A stretch of 64,000 nucleotides of DNA. Origin: Dokdonella koreensis DS-123. Its GTDB lineage: Bacteria > Pseudomonadota > Gammaproteobacteria > Xanthomonadales > Rhodanobacteraceae. Positions 25,245 to 33,778 of the stretch are shown here, piece after piece (the first letter of the stretch is position 1; every line of letters begins with the position of its first letter). The notes under the pieces are model-generated. The model had not been told where the DNA came from. It saw nothing but the letters and a program-made list of their open reading frames with translations, and did no database searches. The stretch covers positions 4,010,686-4,074,685 of the forward strand of contig NZ_CP015249.1 in the NCBI RefSeq assembly GCF_001632775.1, given 5' to 3'. The position numbers and the translations under genes were made by a program.

Positions 25245-27374
25245 TCATTGCGCCCACACCCACTGCACGCCGAGCATGAAGCTGCGGCCCGGACCGGGCT
25301 CGTAGTAGCGGCCGTTGCCGTCGTTGACGATGACCGAACCGATGTAGTCGCGGTCGAACAGGTTGTCCACGCGCAGGAAACTGCGCAGGCGTCCGTTCGG
25401 CAGGTCGAATCCGTAGCCGATGTCGGCGGCGAAGACCGCCGACATCGGGGCCGATTCGGTACCGGTGTCGTTGACCGGGATGGAACTGACGTAGTCGCCC
25501 TGCGCGCCGAAACGCCAGCCGCGCTCGCCGCCCCAGGTCAGGCCCACGTGCACGTCGGTGCGCGGCACGCCGGGGATCCGCGTGCCGGCGGCGACGGGCG
25601 TGGTCGGGTTGGTGCACGGCACGCCGGTGCAGGTCAGGAAGCCGGTGCGGAAGGTGGCCTCGAGCCAGGTGGCGGCCAGGCGCAGGCTGAGGTCGTCGGC
25701 CAGGCCCAGCGTGAGGCCGGCTTCCGCGCCCTGCCGGCGCGCGGCGCCGACGTTGCGGTAGCTGGTGCGGCCACCGGCATTGGTGGCCACGGCGATCTCG
25801 TCGTCGGTGTCGGCACGGAACACCGCCATGTCCAGCGCGGCGCGCGCGCCCAGGCGCAGCTTGGCGCCGAGCTCGCCGCTGCGCGTGCGTGCCGGCAGCA
25901 GGCCGAAGTTGAGGCCGGAACCGCCGTCGTTGCGGTAGCCCAGTTCGTTGAACGTCGGCGTCTCGAAGCCCTTGCCCCAGCTGGCGTAGAAGCTCGCGTC
26001 CGGCGAAGCCTCGAACAGCAGGCCGGCCACCGGCGAGGTGGCCGAGTAGTCGCGGCTGCCGCTGTCGTCCGGGTTGGTGCCGACGACATAGCGGTCGCGC
26101 ATGTCGAACTTCACCTTGCTGTGGCGCACGCCGGCCATCAGCGACCAGCGCTCGGCCAGGCGCCAGGTGGCCTGGGCGTACTGGTCGAAGTTGTCGACGG
26201 TATTGATCTCGTTGCGGCGCAGCCGGCCGCGGACGCCCAGCGCCTCGCCGACGAAGTTCTCGTAGCCGCGCCGGTGCTGGTCCTGCTCGTCGTAGTTGAA
26301 CCCGACGGTCAGCTCCAGCGGATCGGCCGCCCAGGTCCAGCGCGCGTCGGTGCCGGCATAGTCGCCGTCCAGGTCGATCACGCCGCCGGCGTGCAGCGGG
26401 TTGGCCTGGGTGGCCGCCGGGATCGCCAGGAACTGCTCCACCTCGCGCCGGCCGCCGTAGGCCATCAGGCGCAGCGTATGGGCGCCGCCCAGCGCCTGCT
26501 CGAAGATCGCGCCGACCTGCTTCTGGTCCACGCTCTTGCGCGTGTTGAACTGCTCGGCCACGGCGGCGACCTGGCGCGGATTGGCCTCGTACTGCGCGCG
26601 CGTCAGGCCGAGCGGATCGTCCGCATCGGGGATGTAGACGGTGTTGGCGACCATCGTCAGCGTACTGCCGCTGCCGAAGTCCCAGCTCAGCTTGGCGTTG
26701 CCGGACTCGCGGCGGGCGGCGCTGTGGTCGCGGTAGCCGTCGGTCTGGAAATGGCTGAAATCGAGGTTGTAGCCGAACAGGCCGGCACTGCCGCGCGCGT
26801 TGACGCTGGCGCGGCCGACGCCGTAGCTGGCGCCGACCAGGCCCAGGCGCAGCTCGTCCGCGTCGCGGCCGTCGGCCGTGAAGAGCTGGATCACGCCGCC
26901 GGCCGAGTTGCCGTACAGCGCCGAGAACGGGCCGCGCAGCACCTCCACGCGGCTGGCCGAATCGAGGTTGAAATGCGAGACCTGGCCCTGCCCGTCCGGC
27001 ATCGACGCCGGGATGCCGTCGACGAACAGGCGCACGCCGCGCACGCCGAAGGTGGAGCGCGCGCCGAAGCCGCGGATCGAGATCTGCTCGTCCTGGGCGT
27101 AGTTCTGGCGGTTGCGGGCCAGCACCCCCGGCACCGCCTCCAGCACTTCGGAGACATTGACGCCCAGGCCGGCCTGGTCGGCGGTGTCGATCGGAACGGC
27201 GTCGATCGCGGCCGGCACGTCCTCGGCGTTCCTGGCGGTGCGGGTGGCGGTGACCACCACGGTCGGCAGTTTTTCGGCATCGGCGTCCGCATCGGCCGGC
27301 GCCTGCGCGTGCACGGGTGCCGAAAACGCCAGGGCGGCGCCGAGAAAGGACCCGCTGAAACCTGCCGCTCGCAT
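25245..27374 (-). CDS. TonB-dependent outer membrane receptor
   Basis: A 709-residue receptor: signal peptide (SGSFLGAALAFSAPVHAQA), a TonB box-like stretch near KLPTVVVTATRT, the plug domain (VNVSEVLEAVPGVLARN, QISIRGFGARSTFGVRGV, RVEVLRGPFSALYGNSAGG), then a 22-strand-type barrel and a C-terminal aromatic end (LGVQWVWAQ). Length is usual for siderophore or metal-complex receptors, but the ligand cannot be assigned. A disulfide-like CTGVPC lies in a late extracellular loop. No ABC transporter, FecIR pair or siderophore gene is adjacent. A 15-base double TCATGA palindrome lies 101 bases upstream of the start and may be an operator. Confidence 0.87.
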   Translation of the reverse strand: MRAAGFSGSFLGAALAFSAPVHAQAPADADADAEKLPTVVVTATRTARNAEDVPAAIDAVPIDTADQAGLGVNVSEVLEAVPGVLARNRQNYAQDEQISIRGFGARSTFGVRGVRLFVDGIPASMPDGQGQVSHFNLDSASRVEVLRGPFSALYGNSAGGVIQLFTADGRDADELRLGLVGASYGVGRASVNARGSAGLFGYNLDFSHFQTDGYRDHSAARRESGNAKLSWDFGSGSTLTMVANTVYIPDADDPLGLTRAQYEANPRQVAAVAEQFNTRKSVDQKQVGAIFEQALGGAHTLRLMAYGGRREVEQFLAIPAATQANPLHAGGVIDLDGDYAGTDARWTWAADPLELTVGFNYDEQDQHRRGYENFVGEALGVRGRLRRNEINTVDNFDQYAQATWRLAERWSLMAGVRHSKVKFDMRDRYVVGTNPDDSGSRDYSATSPVAGLLFEASPDASFYASWGKGFETPTFNELGYRNDGGSGLNFGLLPARTRSGELGAKLRLGARAALDMAVFRADTDDEIAVATNAGGRTSYRNVGAARRQGAEAGLTLGLADDLSLRLAATWLEATFRTGFLTCTGVPCTNPTTPVAAGTRIPGVPRTDVHVGLTWGGERGWRFGAQGDYVSSIPVNDTGTESAPMSAVFAADIGYGFDLPNGRLRSFLRVDNLFDRDYIGSVIVNDGNGRYYEPGPGRSFMLGVQWVWAQ

Positions 27375-27474
27375 CGAAGACGTCCCCTGGATTCATGAAC
27401 AGAGCGGTGTTGTGCCGAATCGATCCCGGCGCCGCAAGCCGAATCGGCGCCTTCCGGCGGCGACGGCCGACATT

Positions 27475-27489
27475 TCATGAAAATCATGA
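27475..27489. promoter_or_regulatory. TCATGA-AAA-TCATGA palindrome upstream of the TonB receptor
   Basis: Two TCATGA hexamers separated by AAA form a perfect 15-base inverted repeat (centre excepted) in the 220-base gap between the TonB receptor start and msrB. It differs from the Fur consensus, so the cognate protein is unknown. Confidence 0.35.
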
Positions 27490-27515
27490 GGTTTATGCTG
27501 CGCTCGCAGCATCGA

Positions 27516-27543
27516 ACCGCCCGCCACCGGCGTGGCGGGCGGT
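27516..27543 (-). terminator. strong hairpin downstream of msrB
   Basis: A 12-base perfect stem (27516-27527 with 27532-27543) and a four-base CGGC loop, 52 bases past the msrB stop codon. The stem is very GC-rich, and no T-run follows in the direction of msrAB transcription, so termination may be inefficient or Rho-assisted. Confidence 0.5.
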
Positions 27544-27594
27544 ATCGTTGCACCCGCGTGAACGGAGCCGCGGCGGCCCTGCGCCGCAGCCGTG

Positions 27595-28020
27595 CTACGG
27601 ATCGGTCGGCAGGAAGTCGAGCGCGACCGAGTTCATGCAGTAGCGATTGCCGGTCGGCGGCGGGCCGTCCGGGAACACGTGGCCCAGGTGGCCGTCGCAG
27701 CGCGCGCAGCGGATCTCGGTACGGACCATGCCGTGGCTGTCGTCGCGCAGCTCGCGCAGGTGCGCCGGGTCGTACGGCGTGAAGAAGCTCGGCCAGCCAC
27801 TGCCCGACTCGAACTTGGCGTCGGACCGGAACAGCGGCAACGCGCACAGGCGGCAGACGTAGATGCCGTCCTGGTGGTTGTCCAGCAGGCCGCCGCAGAA
27901 CGGCCGCTCGGTACCGTGGTCGAGCAGGATGCGGCGCTCCTCCGGATCCAGCCGCGCGGCCAGGCGGTTGCGCTCGGCCGGATCCAGGGTCAGCTCATAA
28001 CCGGATGCGGACTTGCTCAT
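27595..28020 (-). CDS. msrB: peptide-methionine (R)-S-oxide reductase
   Basis: A 141-residue MsrB that reduces the R form of methionine sulfoxide in proteins. The SelR fold is clear: [20 protein letters not shown] with zinc ligands C56 and C59, [16 protein letters not shown] (C105, C108), [11 protein letters not shown], and the catalytic cysteine C128 in NRYCMNS. There is no signal peptide, so it is cytoplasmic. The start overlaps the msrA stop by four bases (ATGA), making the two translationally coupled. Confidence 0.95.
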   Translation of the reverse strand: MSKSASGYELTLDPAERNRLAARLDPEERRILLDHGTERPFCGGLLDNHQDGIYVCRLCALPLFRSDAKFESGSGWPSFFTPYDPAHLRELRDDSHGMVRTEIRCARCDGHLGHVFPDGPPPTGNRYCMNSVALDFLPTDP

Positions 28021-28658
28021 GAGGGCTCCTTCTTGAGGCGGTCGGCGAACTGCTTGCGGACCTTGACGACCTTGGGGATCGCCACCGCCGCGATGTACGG
28101 CTGCTCCGGGTGCAGGGCCGCGTAGTTCTGGTGGTACTGCTCACCCCGGTGGAATGCCTCCAGCGGCACCACGTCGGTGACGATCGGCTCGCTGTAGACA
28201 CCGGCCGCGGAAAGCTGCGCGATGTAGGACTCGGCCACCTCCTTCTGCGCCGCATCGGCGTAGAACACCGCCGAGCGGTACTGGCGGCCGATGTCGTTGC
28301 CCTGGCGGTCCTTCTGGGTCGGGTCGTGCGCCACCGAGAAGAACACCTTCAGCAGCTGGCCGTAGCTGATCCGGGCCGGGTCGTAGTCGATCGAGACGAC
28401 CTCGGCATGATTGGTCTGGCCGGCGCAGACGGTCTTGTAGTCGGCGGTGGCGGCGCTGTCGCCGCTGTAGCCGTTGACGACGTCGAGCACGCCGTCGAGC
28501 TCGCGGAAGACGGCCTCCGCGCACCAGAAACAACCGGCCGCGAGCACCGCGTTCTGCGGGCCGCTGATGCTGGCCGGATCGATGTCGCGCGCGGGATCCG
28601 GGAACGCGCCGCGCGGCACGGCGAGGTTGAGCCCGGGGATATCGCAGACGAGTGCCAT
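28017..28658 (-). CDS. msrA: peptide-methionine (S)-S-oxide reductase
   Basis: A 213-residue MsrA, the S-stereoisomer partner of MsrB. The catalytic motif GCFWCAE (nucleophile C43) is followed by [19 protein letters not shown] and the [16 protein letters not shown] and YRSAVFY blocks. The reading frame is open for more than 1.3 kb upstream, but homology starts at [14 protein letters not shown], so ATG 28658 is used. No signal peptide. The two genes form an msrA-msrB operon; an oxidative-stress regulator site was not recognised. Confidence 0.95.
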   Translation of the reverse strand: MALVCDIPGLNLAVPRGAFPDPARDIDPASISGPQNAVLAAGCFWCAEAVFRELDGVLDVVNGYSGDSAATADYKTVCAGQTNHAEVVSIDYDPARISYGQLLKVFFSVAHDPTQKDRQGNDIGRQYRSAVFYADAAQKEVAESYIAQLSAAGVYSEPIVTDVVPLEAFHRGEQYHQNYAALHPEQPYIAAVAIPKVVKVRKQFADRLKKEPS

Positions 28659-28817
28659 GGCTGACTCCAGAATGAAAGGGCGCATCCGGCGCGGACGGTG
28701 GACGGCAGGCTGGCCGGCGGCACCCTCCAGTGCGGCGCGGAGCCGCGAAGATGGGGGCGGGGCTACGGCTTGCAACCGTTTCGCAGACGCTGAGACCGGC
28801 CGGCGCATACTGCCCGC

Positions 28818-29924
28818 ATGCCCCGCCCCGAGCCACCCGATCCGGCCCTCCTCGACCGCCCGCAGCGCATCAAGGGTCGCGGCGCCGCGTCCAATCCGGC
28901 CGGCCGCTTCGAGACGCGCACGCGCACCACCGAGGACGACGGCTGGTACCGCGAGGAACGCGACGCGCCGCGGCCGCCCACCGAGGTCCGCGAGATCCGC
29001 GCGCGCAGCATCATCAGCCGCAACGATTCCCCGGACGTCCCGTTCACCCAGTCGATCAACCCGATCATCGGCTGCGAGCACGGCTGCGTGTACTGCTATG
29101 CGCGCCCCTCGCATGCCTACCTGAACCTGTCCCCGGGCCTGGACTTCGAGACCAAGCTGTTCGCCAAGGTCAACGCCGGCGAGCGCCTGCGCGCCGAGCT
29201 GGCCCGGCCGGGCTACGTGTGCTCGCCGATCAACATCGGCGCCAACACCGATCCCTACCAGCCGGCGGAACGACGCTACCGCGTCACGCGCCAGGTGCTG
29301 GAAGTCCTGGCCGAATGCCGCCACCCGCTGACGATCATCACCAAGAACGCCCTGGTCGAGCGCGACCTGGACCTGCTCGCGCCGATGGCGCGCGATCGCC
29401 TGGTGCAGGTGTTCGTCTCGGTGACCTCGCTCGACAACCGCCTGTCCAGCACGCTGGAACCGCGTGCGAGCGCGCCGCGCCGGCGCATCGAGGCGATCGC
29501 CAACCTGACCGCCGCCGGCGTGCCCTGCGGGGTCATGGTCGCCCCGATCATCCCGGCCGTGACCGACGCCTGGATCGAGCGCATCCTCGAACGGGCCGTC
29601 GCCGCCGGCGCGCGCACGGCCGGCTACACCGTGCTGCGCCTGCCGTGGGAACTCAAGGACCTGTTCCGCGACTGGCTGGACCTCACCGTGCCGGAACGCG
29701 CCGAGCACGTCATGAGCCTGCTGCGCCAGATGCGCGGCAACCGCGACAACGACCCGCGCTTCGGCCAGCGCATGCGCGGCGAAGGCGTCTTCGCGGACCT
29801 GCTGCGCCAGCGCTTCGCCGTCGCTTGCCGCAAGGCCGGGCTCGAACGCACGCGCGACCTGCGCCTGGCGACCGACCTGTTCCAACCACCGCGGCCGGCC
29901 TCGCCGCAGGGAAGCCTCTTCTAG
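28818..29924 (+). CDS. PA0069-family radical SAM protein
   Basis: A 368-residue radical SAM enzyme. The cluster cysteines C86, C90 and C93 sit in NPIIGCEHGCVYCYARP, with the SPL-like PSHAYLNLSPGLDFETKLF block and PINIGANTDPYQPAE downstream. RQMRGNRDNDPRFGQRMRG in the C-terminal part is typical of the PA0069/SplB-like group. These proteins resemble DNA spore photoproduct lyase, but their reaction is unknown in non-spore formers. The gene is single, divergent from msrAB by 159 bases, so a DNA or oxidative damage context is possible but not shown. Confidence 0.9.
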   Translation: MPRPEPPDPALLDRPQRIKGRGAASNPAGRFETRTRTTEDDGWYREERDAPRPPTEVREIRARSIISRNDSPDVPFTQSINPIIGCEHGCVYCYARPSHAYLNLSPGLDFETKLFAKVNAGERLRAELARPGYVCSPINIGANTDPYQPAERRYRVTRQVLEVLAECRHPLTIITKNALVERDLDLLAPMARDRLVQVFVSVTSLDNRLSSTLEPRASAPRRRIEAIANLTAAGVPCGVMVAPIIPAVTDAWIERILERAVAAGARTAGYTVLRLPWELKDLFRDWLDLTVPERAEHVMSLLRQMRGNRDNDPRFGQRMRGEGVFADLLRQRFAVACRKAGLERTRDLRLATDLFQPPRPASPQGSLF

Positions 29925-30088
29925 CCCGACGCGGCTCGCGGGGTGCATCACCTCGGGGCAGCGCGGCGACGCATTCCGTGCGTCGCCAATTGCCAATCCG
30001 TCCACAAATCCACTCATCCATCCCGGCGAGCGCGCTGCGAAGGCATGTCGCTTGCAGGCGTGGCAGGGTGCCGCACCCGTTTCCGCAG

Positions 30089-30102
30089 TTGACCAGGATC
30101 AA
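30089..30102. promoter_or_regulatory. FNR/Anr-like box upstream of ompW
   Basis: TTGACCAGGATCAA matches the FNR consensus TTGAT-N4-ATCAA at nine of the ten defined positions. It ends 61 bases before the ompW start. If the box is centred at -41.5, the start site would be near 30137 and a weak -10 (TCATGA, 30126-30131) falls in the right place. E. coli ompW is FNR-controlled, which fits. Confidence 0.6.
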
Positions 30103-30163
30103 GGGCGCTGCCGGGCCGGAACGGATCATGACGGCATACCACTAGAACCCAAGGAGCCCCACC

Positions 30164-30781
30164 ATGAAACAGATGCTTGCTGCCGCCGTCCTCGCCGTCC
30201 TCGCCACCGGCACCCCCGCCCTCCATGCCGCCGATGCAGGCGACTGGCAGGTCAAGGTCGGTGCGCACGTGGTCGACCCCAAGTCCAACAACGGCACGCT
30301 TGCCGACGGCACGCTGAAAGCCCGCGTGGACAGCGACTGGAAGCCGACCTTCACGGTCGAGTACTACTTCTCGCGCAATCTCGGCCTGGAAGTACTGGCG
30401 GCCCTGCCGTTCAAGCACGAGGTGAAGCTCAACGGCGCCAAGGCCGCCGAGACCAAGCACCTGCCGCCGACCGTTTCGCTGCAGTGGCATTTCCTGCCCG
30501 ATGCCAAGGTCAATCCGTTCGTCGGCCTGGGCCTCAACTACACGCGCTTCTTCTCGACCGACGAGACCGGCCCGCTCGAAGGCACCAACCTGGATCTGGA
30601 CGACTCCTGGGGCCTGGCTGCGCACCTGGGCGTCGACTTCGCGCTGAAGGACCGCTGGTCGCTCACGGTCGACGCGCGCTGGATGGACATCGACACCGAC
30701 GTGAAGGTCAACGGCACCAAGGTCGGCACCGTCAACATCGATCCGCTCGTCTACGGCATCGCCGTCGGCTACCGCTTCTAG
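30164..30781 (+). CDS. ompW: OmpW-family outer membrane protein
   Basis: A 205-residue eight-stranded beta-barrel. A signal peptide (MKQMLAAAVLAVLATGTPAL to HA) is followed by AGDWQVKVGAHVVDPKSNNG, the YFSRNLGLEVLAALPFKHEV strand pair, LPPTVSLQWHFLPDAKVNPF and VGLGLNYTRFF, and the terminal VYGIAVGYRF ending in phenylalanine as outer membrane proteins do. AAGGAG lies seven bases before the ATG. OmpW forms a narrow hydrophobic channel and is linked to stress and anaerobic adaptation. The FNR-like box upstream suggests oxygen-dependent expression. Confidence 0.92.
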   Translation: MKQMLAAAVLAVLATGTPALHAADAGDWQVKVGAHVVDPKSNNGTLADGTLKARVDSDWKPTFTVEYYFSRNLGLEVLAALPFKHEVKLNGAKAAETKHLPPTVSLQWHFLPDAKVNPFVGLGLNYTRFFSTDETGPLEGTNLDLDDSWGLAAHLGVDFALKDRWSLTVDARWMDIDTDVKVNGTKVGTVNIDPLVYGIAVGYRF

Positions 30782-30945
30782 ATCAGGACCGCGCCGGCGC
30801 GAGGGATCGTGCCGCGCGAATGGCGGCCGTTACAGCGGCCGCCGTCGCCGGACCGCATGGTCCGACCGTACGGTCCATGCCCACGCGCGGACCGGCATCG
30901 TGCCGCGGTCGGAACGGACGACCGGCCGCGTGCATCAGGGGGCAT

Positions 30946-30975
30946 CGAAGGCCGGCGTGCAAGCGCCGGCCTTCG
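30946..30975. terminator. perfect 12-base-pair hairpin between ompW and the DUF4197 gene
   Basis: CGAAGGCCGGCG pairs with CGCCGGCCTTCG across a six-base loop, followed by CATGTTCTTG. It is the strongest intrinsic-terminator candidate of the region, 165 bases past ompW and 87 bases before the next gene. The T-content after the stem is modest. Confidence 0.6.
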
Positions 30976-31061
30976 CATGTTCTTGCACCCCGGACGGCGC
31001 GGCCGCAGGCCGGCCGCCATCGCCGTAGAATGGCCGCACCGCACCGCTCACCGGAGCCGCC

Positions 31062-31751
31062 ATGAACCGCTCGCCGATCCGCCGCGTTCTTCCGTTGGTC
31101 CTCGCCTGGCTGGCCCTGCTGGCCGTCCCGGCCGCCGCCGCCGATACGACCCAGGCCGCCGACGGCATCAAGGAAACCCTGTCCCGCAGCGTCGAGTCGG
31201 CGATCGAGCAACTCGGCAAGCCCGACGGCTTCCTCGCCGACCAGGCCGTGCGCATCGCCGTGCCCGATCAACTGCAGTCCGTCGCCAAGGCCGCGCGCAA
31301 GCTCGGCCAGGGCAAGTACGTCGACCAGCTGGAAACCGCGATGAACCACGCCGCGGAGCAGGCCGTACCGGCCGCGGCCGAGATCTTCGGCGACGCGATC
31401 CGCGCGATGTCGGTCCAGGACGCCGTCGGCATCGTCGGCGGCAAGCAGGACGCGGCCACCGCCTATTTCCGCCGCACCAGCGGCGACGCGCTGCGCCAGA
31501 AGATGCTGCCGCTGGTCAAGCAAGCCACCGACTCGGCCGGCGTCACCAAGGCCTACAAGCAGCTGACCGAGAAGGGCGGCGGCATGCTGGGCAACCTCGG
31601 CGCCAGCAAGGACAAGCTCGACATCGACCGCTACGTCACCGACAAGGCGCTCGACGGCTTGTTCCACACCATCGCCGAGCAGGAAGCGGCGATCCGCGAG
31701 AACCCGGTCGCCACCGGCAGCGCGCTGCTGAAATCGGTGTTCGGCGGCTGA
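31062..31751 (+). CDS. DUF4197 domain-containing exported protein
   Basis: A 229-residue protein with a signal peptide (RRVLPLVLAWLALLAVPAAA) and a helical DUF4197 body: DGIKETLSRSVESAIEQLGK, MNHAAEQAVPAAAEIFGDAI, MSVQDAVGIVGGKQDAATAY, DIDRYVTDKALDGLFHTIAE. The family is common in Proteobacteria, is periplasmic, and has no established function. GGAG precedes the ATG. It stands alone between a strong hairpin and a low-GC stretch. Confidence 0.88.
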   Translation: MNRSPIRRVLPLVLAWLALLAVPAAAADTTQAADGIKETLSRSVESAIEQLGKPDGFLADQAVRIAVPDQLQSVAKAARKLGQGKYVDQLETAMNHAAEQAVPAAAEIFGDAIRAMSVQDAVGIVGGKQDAATAYFRRTSGDALRQKMLPLVKQATDSAGVTKAYKQLTEKGGGMLGNLGASKDKLDIDRYVTDKALDGLFHTIAEQEAAIRENPVATGSALLKSVFGG

Positions 31752-32034
31752 GCGCACCCCGACAGCGGAGCTCTCGACTCAACTAGTTCGCAACGCGCGG
31801 CTGCGGGGGCCGCGCCTCGTGCAATGGTGAACCAGTCCAAGCACGTTGCCTCGCATCAAATGGTGCGAAACCTGTGAGCAATGACGGGAAGGAGTGCCAT
31901 CGCTCCGCCCTTCTCCGCATGGATGGCTATGGAAGCCGCGTATTGGCGGAGCGCCTGTTACGCCCTCCAAAGGCGCACATCCTCTCTGCACACGATGGCC
32001 ATCAACTGAGTGGCACTTCTAGCATTTGCCGCGC

Positions 32035-32235
32035 TCATTCGCAATTCATGAGCACGCAGAGATTTCCTTTCTGCCGCCCAACAAGGCTGATCTGCTTGTG
32101 AGTGGCACCTCCATCCAAAGATATGACGACCTTCATGTCCTGGTCATCGAATGTGCCAAGCTCTCCTATCAGCTGCTTTATCGTCTTGCCTCTGTTTACC
32201 CACGCAGGCACATTCTTTTCTTCCGGTGCGCTCAT
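32035..32235 (-). CDS. small hypothetical protein in a low-GC patch
   Basis: A 66-residue ORF with GGGGAA upstream of ATG 32235. The translation looks protein-like: MSAPEEKNVPAWVNRGKT, IKQLIGELGTFDDQDMKVV, ISLDGGATHKQISLVGRQKG and the end LCVLMNCE. The beta-rich second half (MKVVISLDGGATHKQISLV) resembles small uncharacterised phage- or plasmid-borne proteins, but no family is recognised. The surrounding 31780-32290 is clearly poorer in G+C than the rest of the window. Longer in-frame starts up to 32385 add an Arg-rich extension and are not preferred. Confidence 0.6.
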   Translation of the reverse strand: MSAPEEKNVPAWVNRGKTIKQLIGELGTFDDQDMKVVISLDGGATHKQISLVGRQKGNLCVLMNCE

Positions 32236-32326
32236 GCTATTCCCCAACGCGGTCTTGAAAGACCGGCATTGTAAGTCCAGTCCCTGATGCGCTTGAAGGC
32301 CAAGCCTTCGAGGGAGCCAACAAGCC

Positions 32327-33778
32327 CTATCCACCGATCTCCTCAAGCTCACCTTCGAGCTGCCGCCCCCACGCTTCCAGCGCATCGAGCAACGCCTGTC
32401 GATCGGACTGCGCCGGATCGGCGCGCAAGGCGGCGATCTGCGCGAAATAGTCCTCCAGCGTCAACCCGGTCAACGGCGTCGGCCGCAGCAGGCGCTCGCG
32501 GCGGAAGGCTGTCCAGCGCGCGGTCTCGTCGGCGTCGAGCGTCTCGGGCCAGTTGCGCGCGCGATAGCGGAACAGCAGCTCGGCATAGCGCGGATCGCGA
32601 AACGCCGTGGCGTGCCGGGCCAGTTGCTCGGGCGGCGTACGGCGGACCTCGCGCAGCAAGGCGCGATCGGCATCGGGCAGGAAGCCGCCGTACAACGCAA
32701 GCTCCGGATCGACGGCGGCCTGCGCGTCGCGGGCCAGCGCGAAGACCTGCCGCACCTTGGCAACCAGGCCCTCGGCGGTGCGCAAGCGCTCCAGATTCTG
32801 CAAGGCCTGGTCCAGGTCCAGGCCGATGCGTGCGGTATCGATGCCGCGCGCCGTGGACAGCGGCGCGAGCGCGGGGGAACGGTTGGCATGGATCGCCTTG
32901 AGGCCGATGCGCTCGACGCCTTCGGGCAGGTCGGCACGCGGCGTGAAGACGCGGTCGGCGATGGCTTCGGCATCGAGCGCGATCAGCTCGCCGGGATCGT
33001 CGGCCAGGTCGACGACTAGGACCGCATTGGGCAGGCTCGGGTGCATAGCGACTGGGGCGATCGGCGCGAGGCAGCCGCGGCTGGCCGGATAGCGCGAGGA
33101 GACGTGCAGCAGCGGCGTCATCTGTGCGACGTCGAGCAGCTCGAAGACCCGCTGCTTCCGGCGCAGCGCGAACTGGTACTCGAACAACCGCGGCTGGCGC
33201 AGGCGGATCAGGCGCGCCAGTCCGATCAGCGCCTCCACGTCGGACAGGGCTTCGTGGGCGCGGGTCTGGACGATGCGGTTGGCGGTAGCCAGGTCCTCGA
33301 GCCGGAAGCTCGGGCTGCCGTCCTCGCGCTGCGGCCAGGCGATGCCGTCGGGCCGCAGCGCGTAGCAGATGCGCGCCAGGTCGATCAGGTCCCAGCGTGA
33401 GTTGCCGTCCTTCCACTCGCGCTCGTACGGGTCGAAGAAATTGCGGTACAGCAGGTGGCGGGTGAACTCGTCGTCGAAGCGGATCGAGTTGTAGCCGACG
33501 ACGCAGGTGCCCGGCGTGCTCATTTCCTCGTGGACGCGGGCGGCGAAGTCGGCTTCGATGACGCCGTCGTGCTGCATGCGCTGCGGCGTGATGCCGGTGA
33601 TCAGCACGGCCTGCGGATGCGGCAGCACGTCCGGCGCCGGGCGGCAGTGGAAATCGACCGGCTCGCCGATCGGCTCCAGGTCCGGCGTTGTGCGGATCGC
33701 GGCGAACTGCGCCGGGCGGTCGCGGCGCGGGTCGGCGCCAGTGGTTTCGTAGTCGTGCCAGAGAAAGCTGGTACTCAT
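32327..33778 (-). CDS. sbcB: exodeoxyribonuclease I
   Basis: A 483-residue 3'-to-5' single-strand DNA exonuclease of the DnaQ fold, usual length for the family. The first catalytic motif is HDYETTGADPRRDRPAQFA (D9, E11), followed by CVVGYNSIRFDDEFTRHLLY and NFFDPYEREWKDGNSRWDLI, and the third motif HEALSDVEALIGLARLI. The C-terminal part contains the helical ExoI region with LYGGFLPDADRALLREVR and LLFRYRARNWPETL. ATG 33778 overlaps the stop of the upstream cotransporter gene by four bases. SbcB works with RecJ and RecBCD or RecF paths in repair; no other repair gene is adjacent. Confidence 0.95.
   Translation of the reverse strand: MSTSFLWHDYETTGADPRRDRPAQFAAIRTTPDLEPIGEPVDFHCRPAPDVLPHPQAVLITGITPQRMQHDGVIEADFAARVHEEMSTPGTCVVGYNSIRFDDEFTRHLLYRNFFDPYEREWKDGNSRWDLIDLARICYALRPDGIAWPQREDGSPSFRLEDLATANRIVQTRAHEALSDVEALIGLARLIRLRQPRLFEYQFALRRKQRVFELLDVAQMTPLLHVSSRYPASRGCLAPIAPVAMHPSLPNAVLVVDLADDPGELIALDAEAIADRVFTPRADLPEGVERIGLKAIHANRSPALAPLSTARGIDTARIGLDLDQALQNLERLRTAEGLVAKVRQVFALARDAQAAVDPELALYGGFLPDADRALLREVRRTPPEQLARHATAFRDPRYAELLFRYRARNWPETLDADETARWTAFRRERLLRPTPLTGLTLEDYFAQIAALRADPAQSDRQALLDALEAWGRQLEGELEEIGG

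Noticed and set aside
25248..27398. 716-residue plus-strand ORF opposite the TonB receptor
   Set aside because: Antisense shadow with Ala/Val/Gly/Arg-rich sequence.
31874..32101. 75-residue plus-strand ORF in the low-GC patch
   Set aside because: No ribosome-binding site and partly antisense to the more convincing 66-residue gene.
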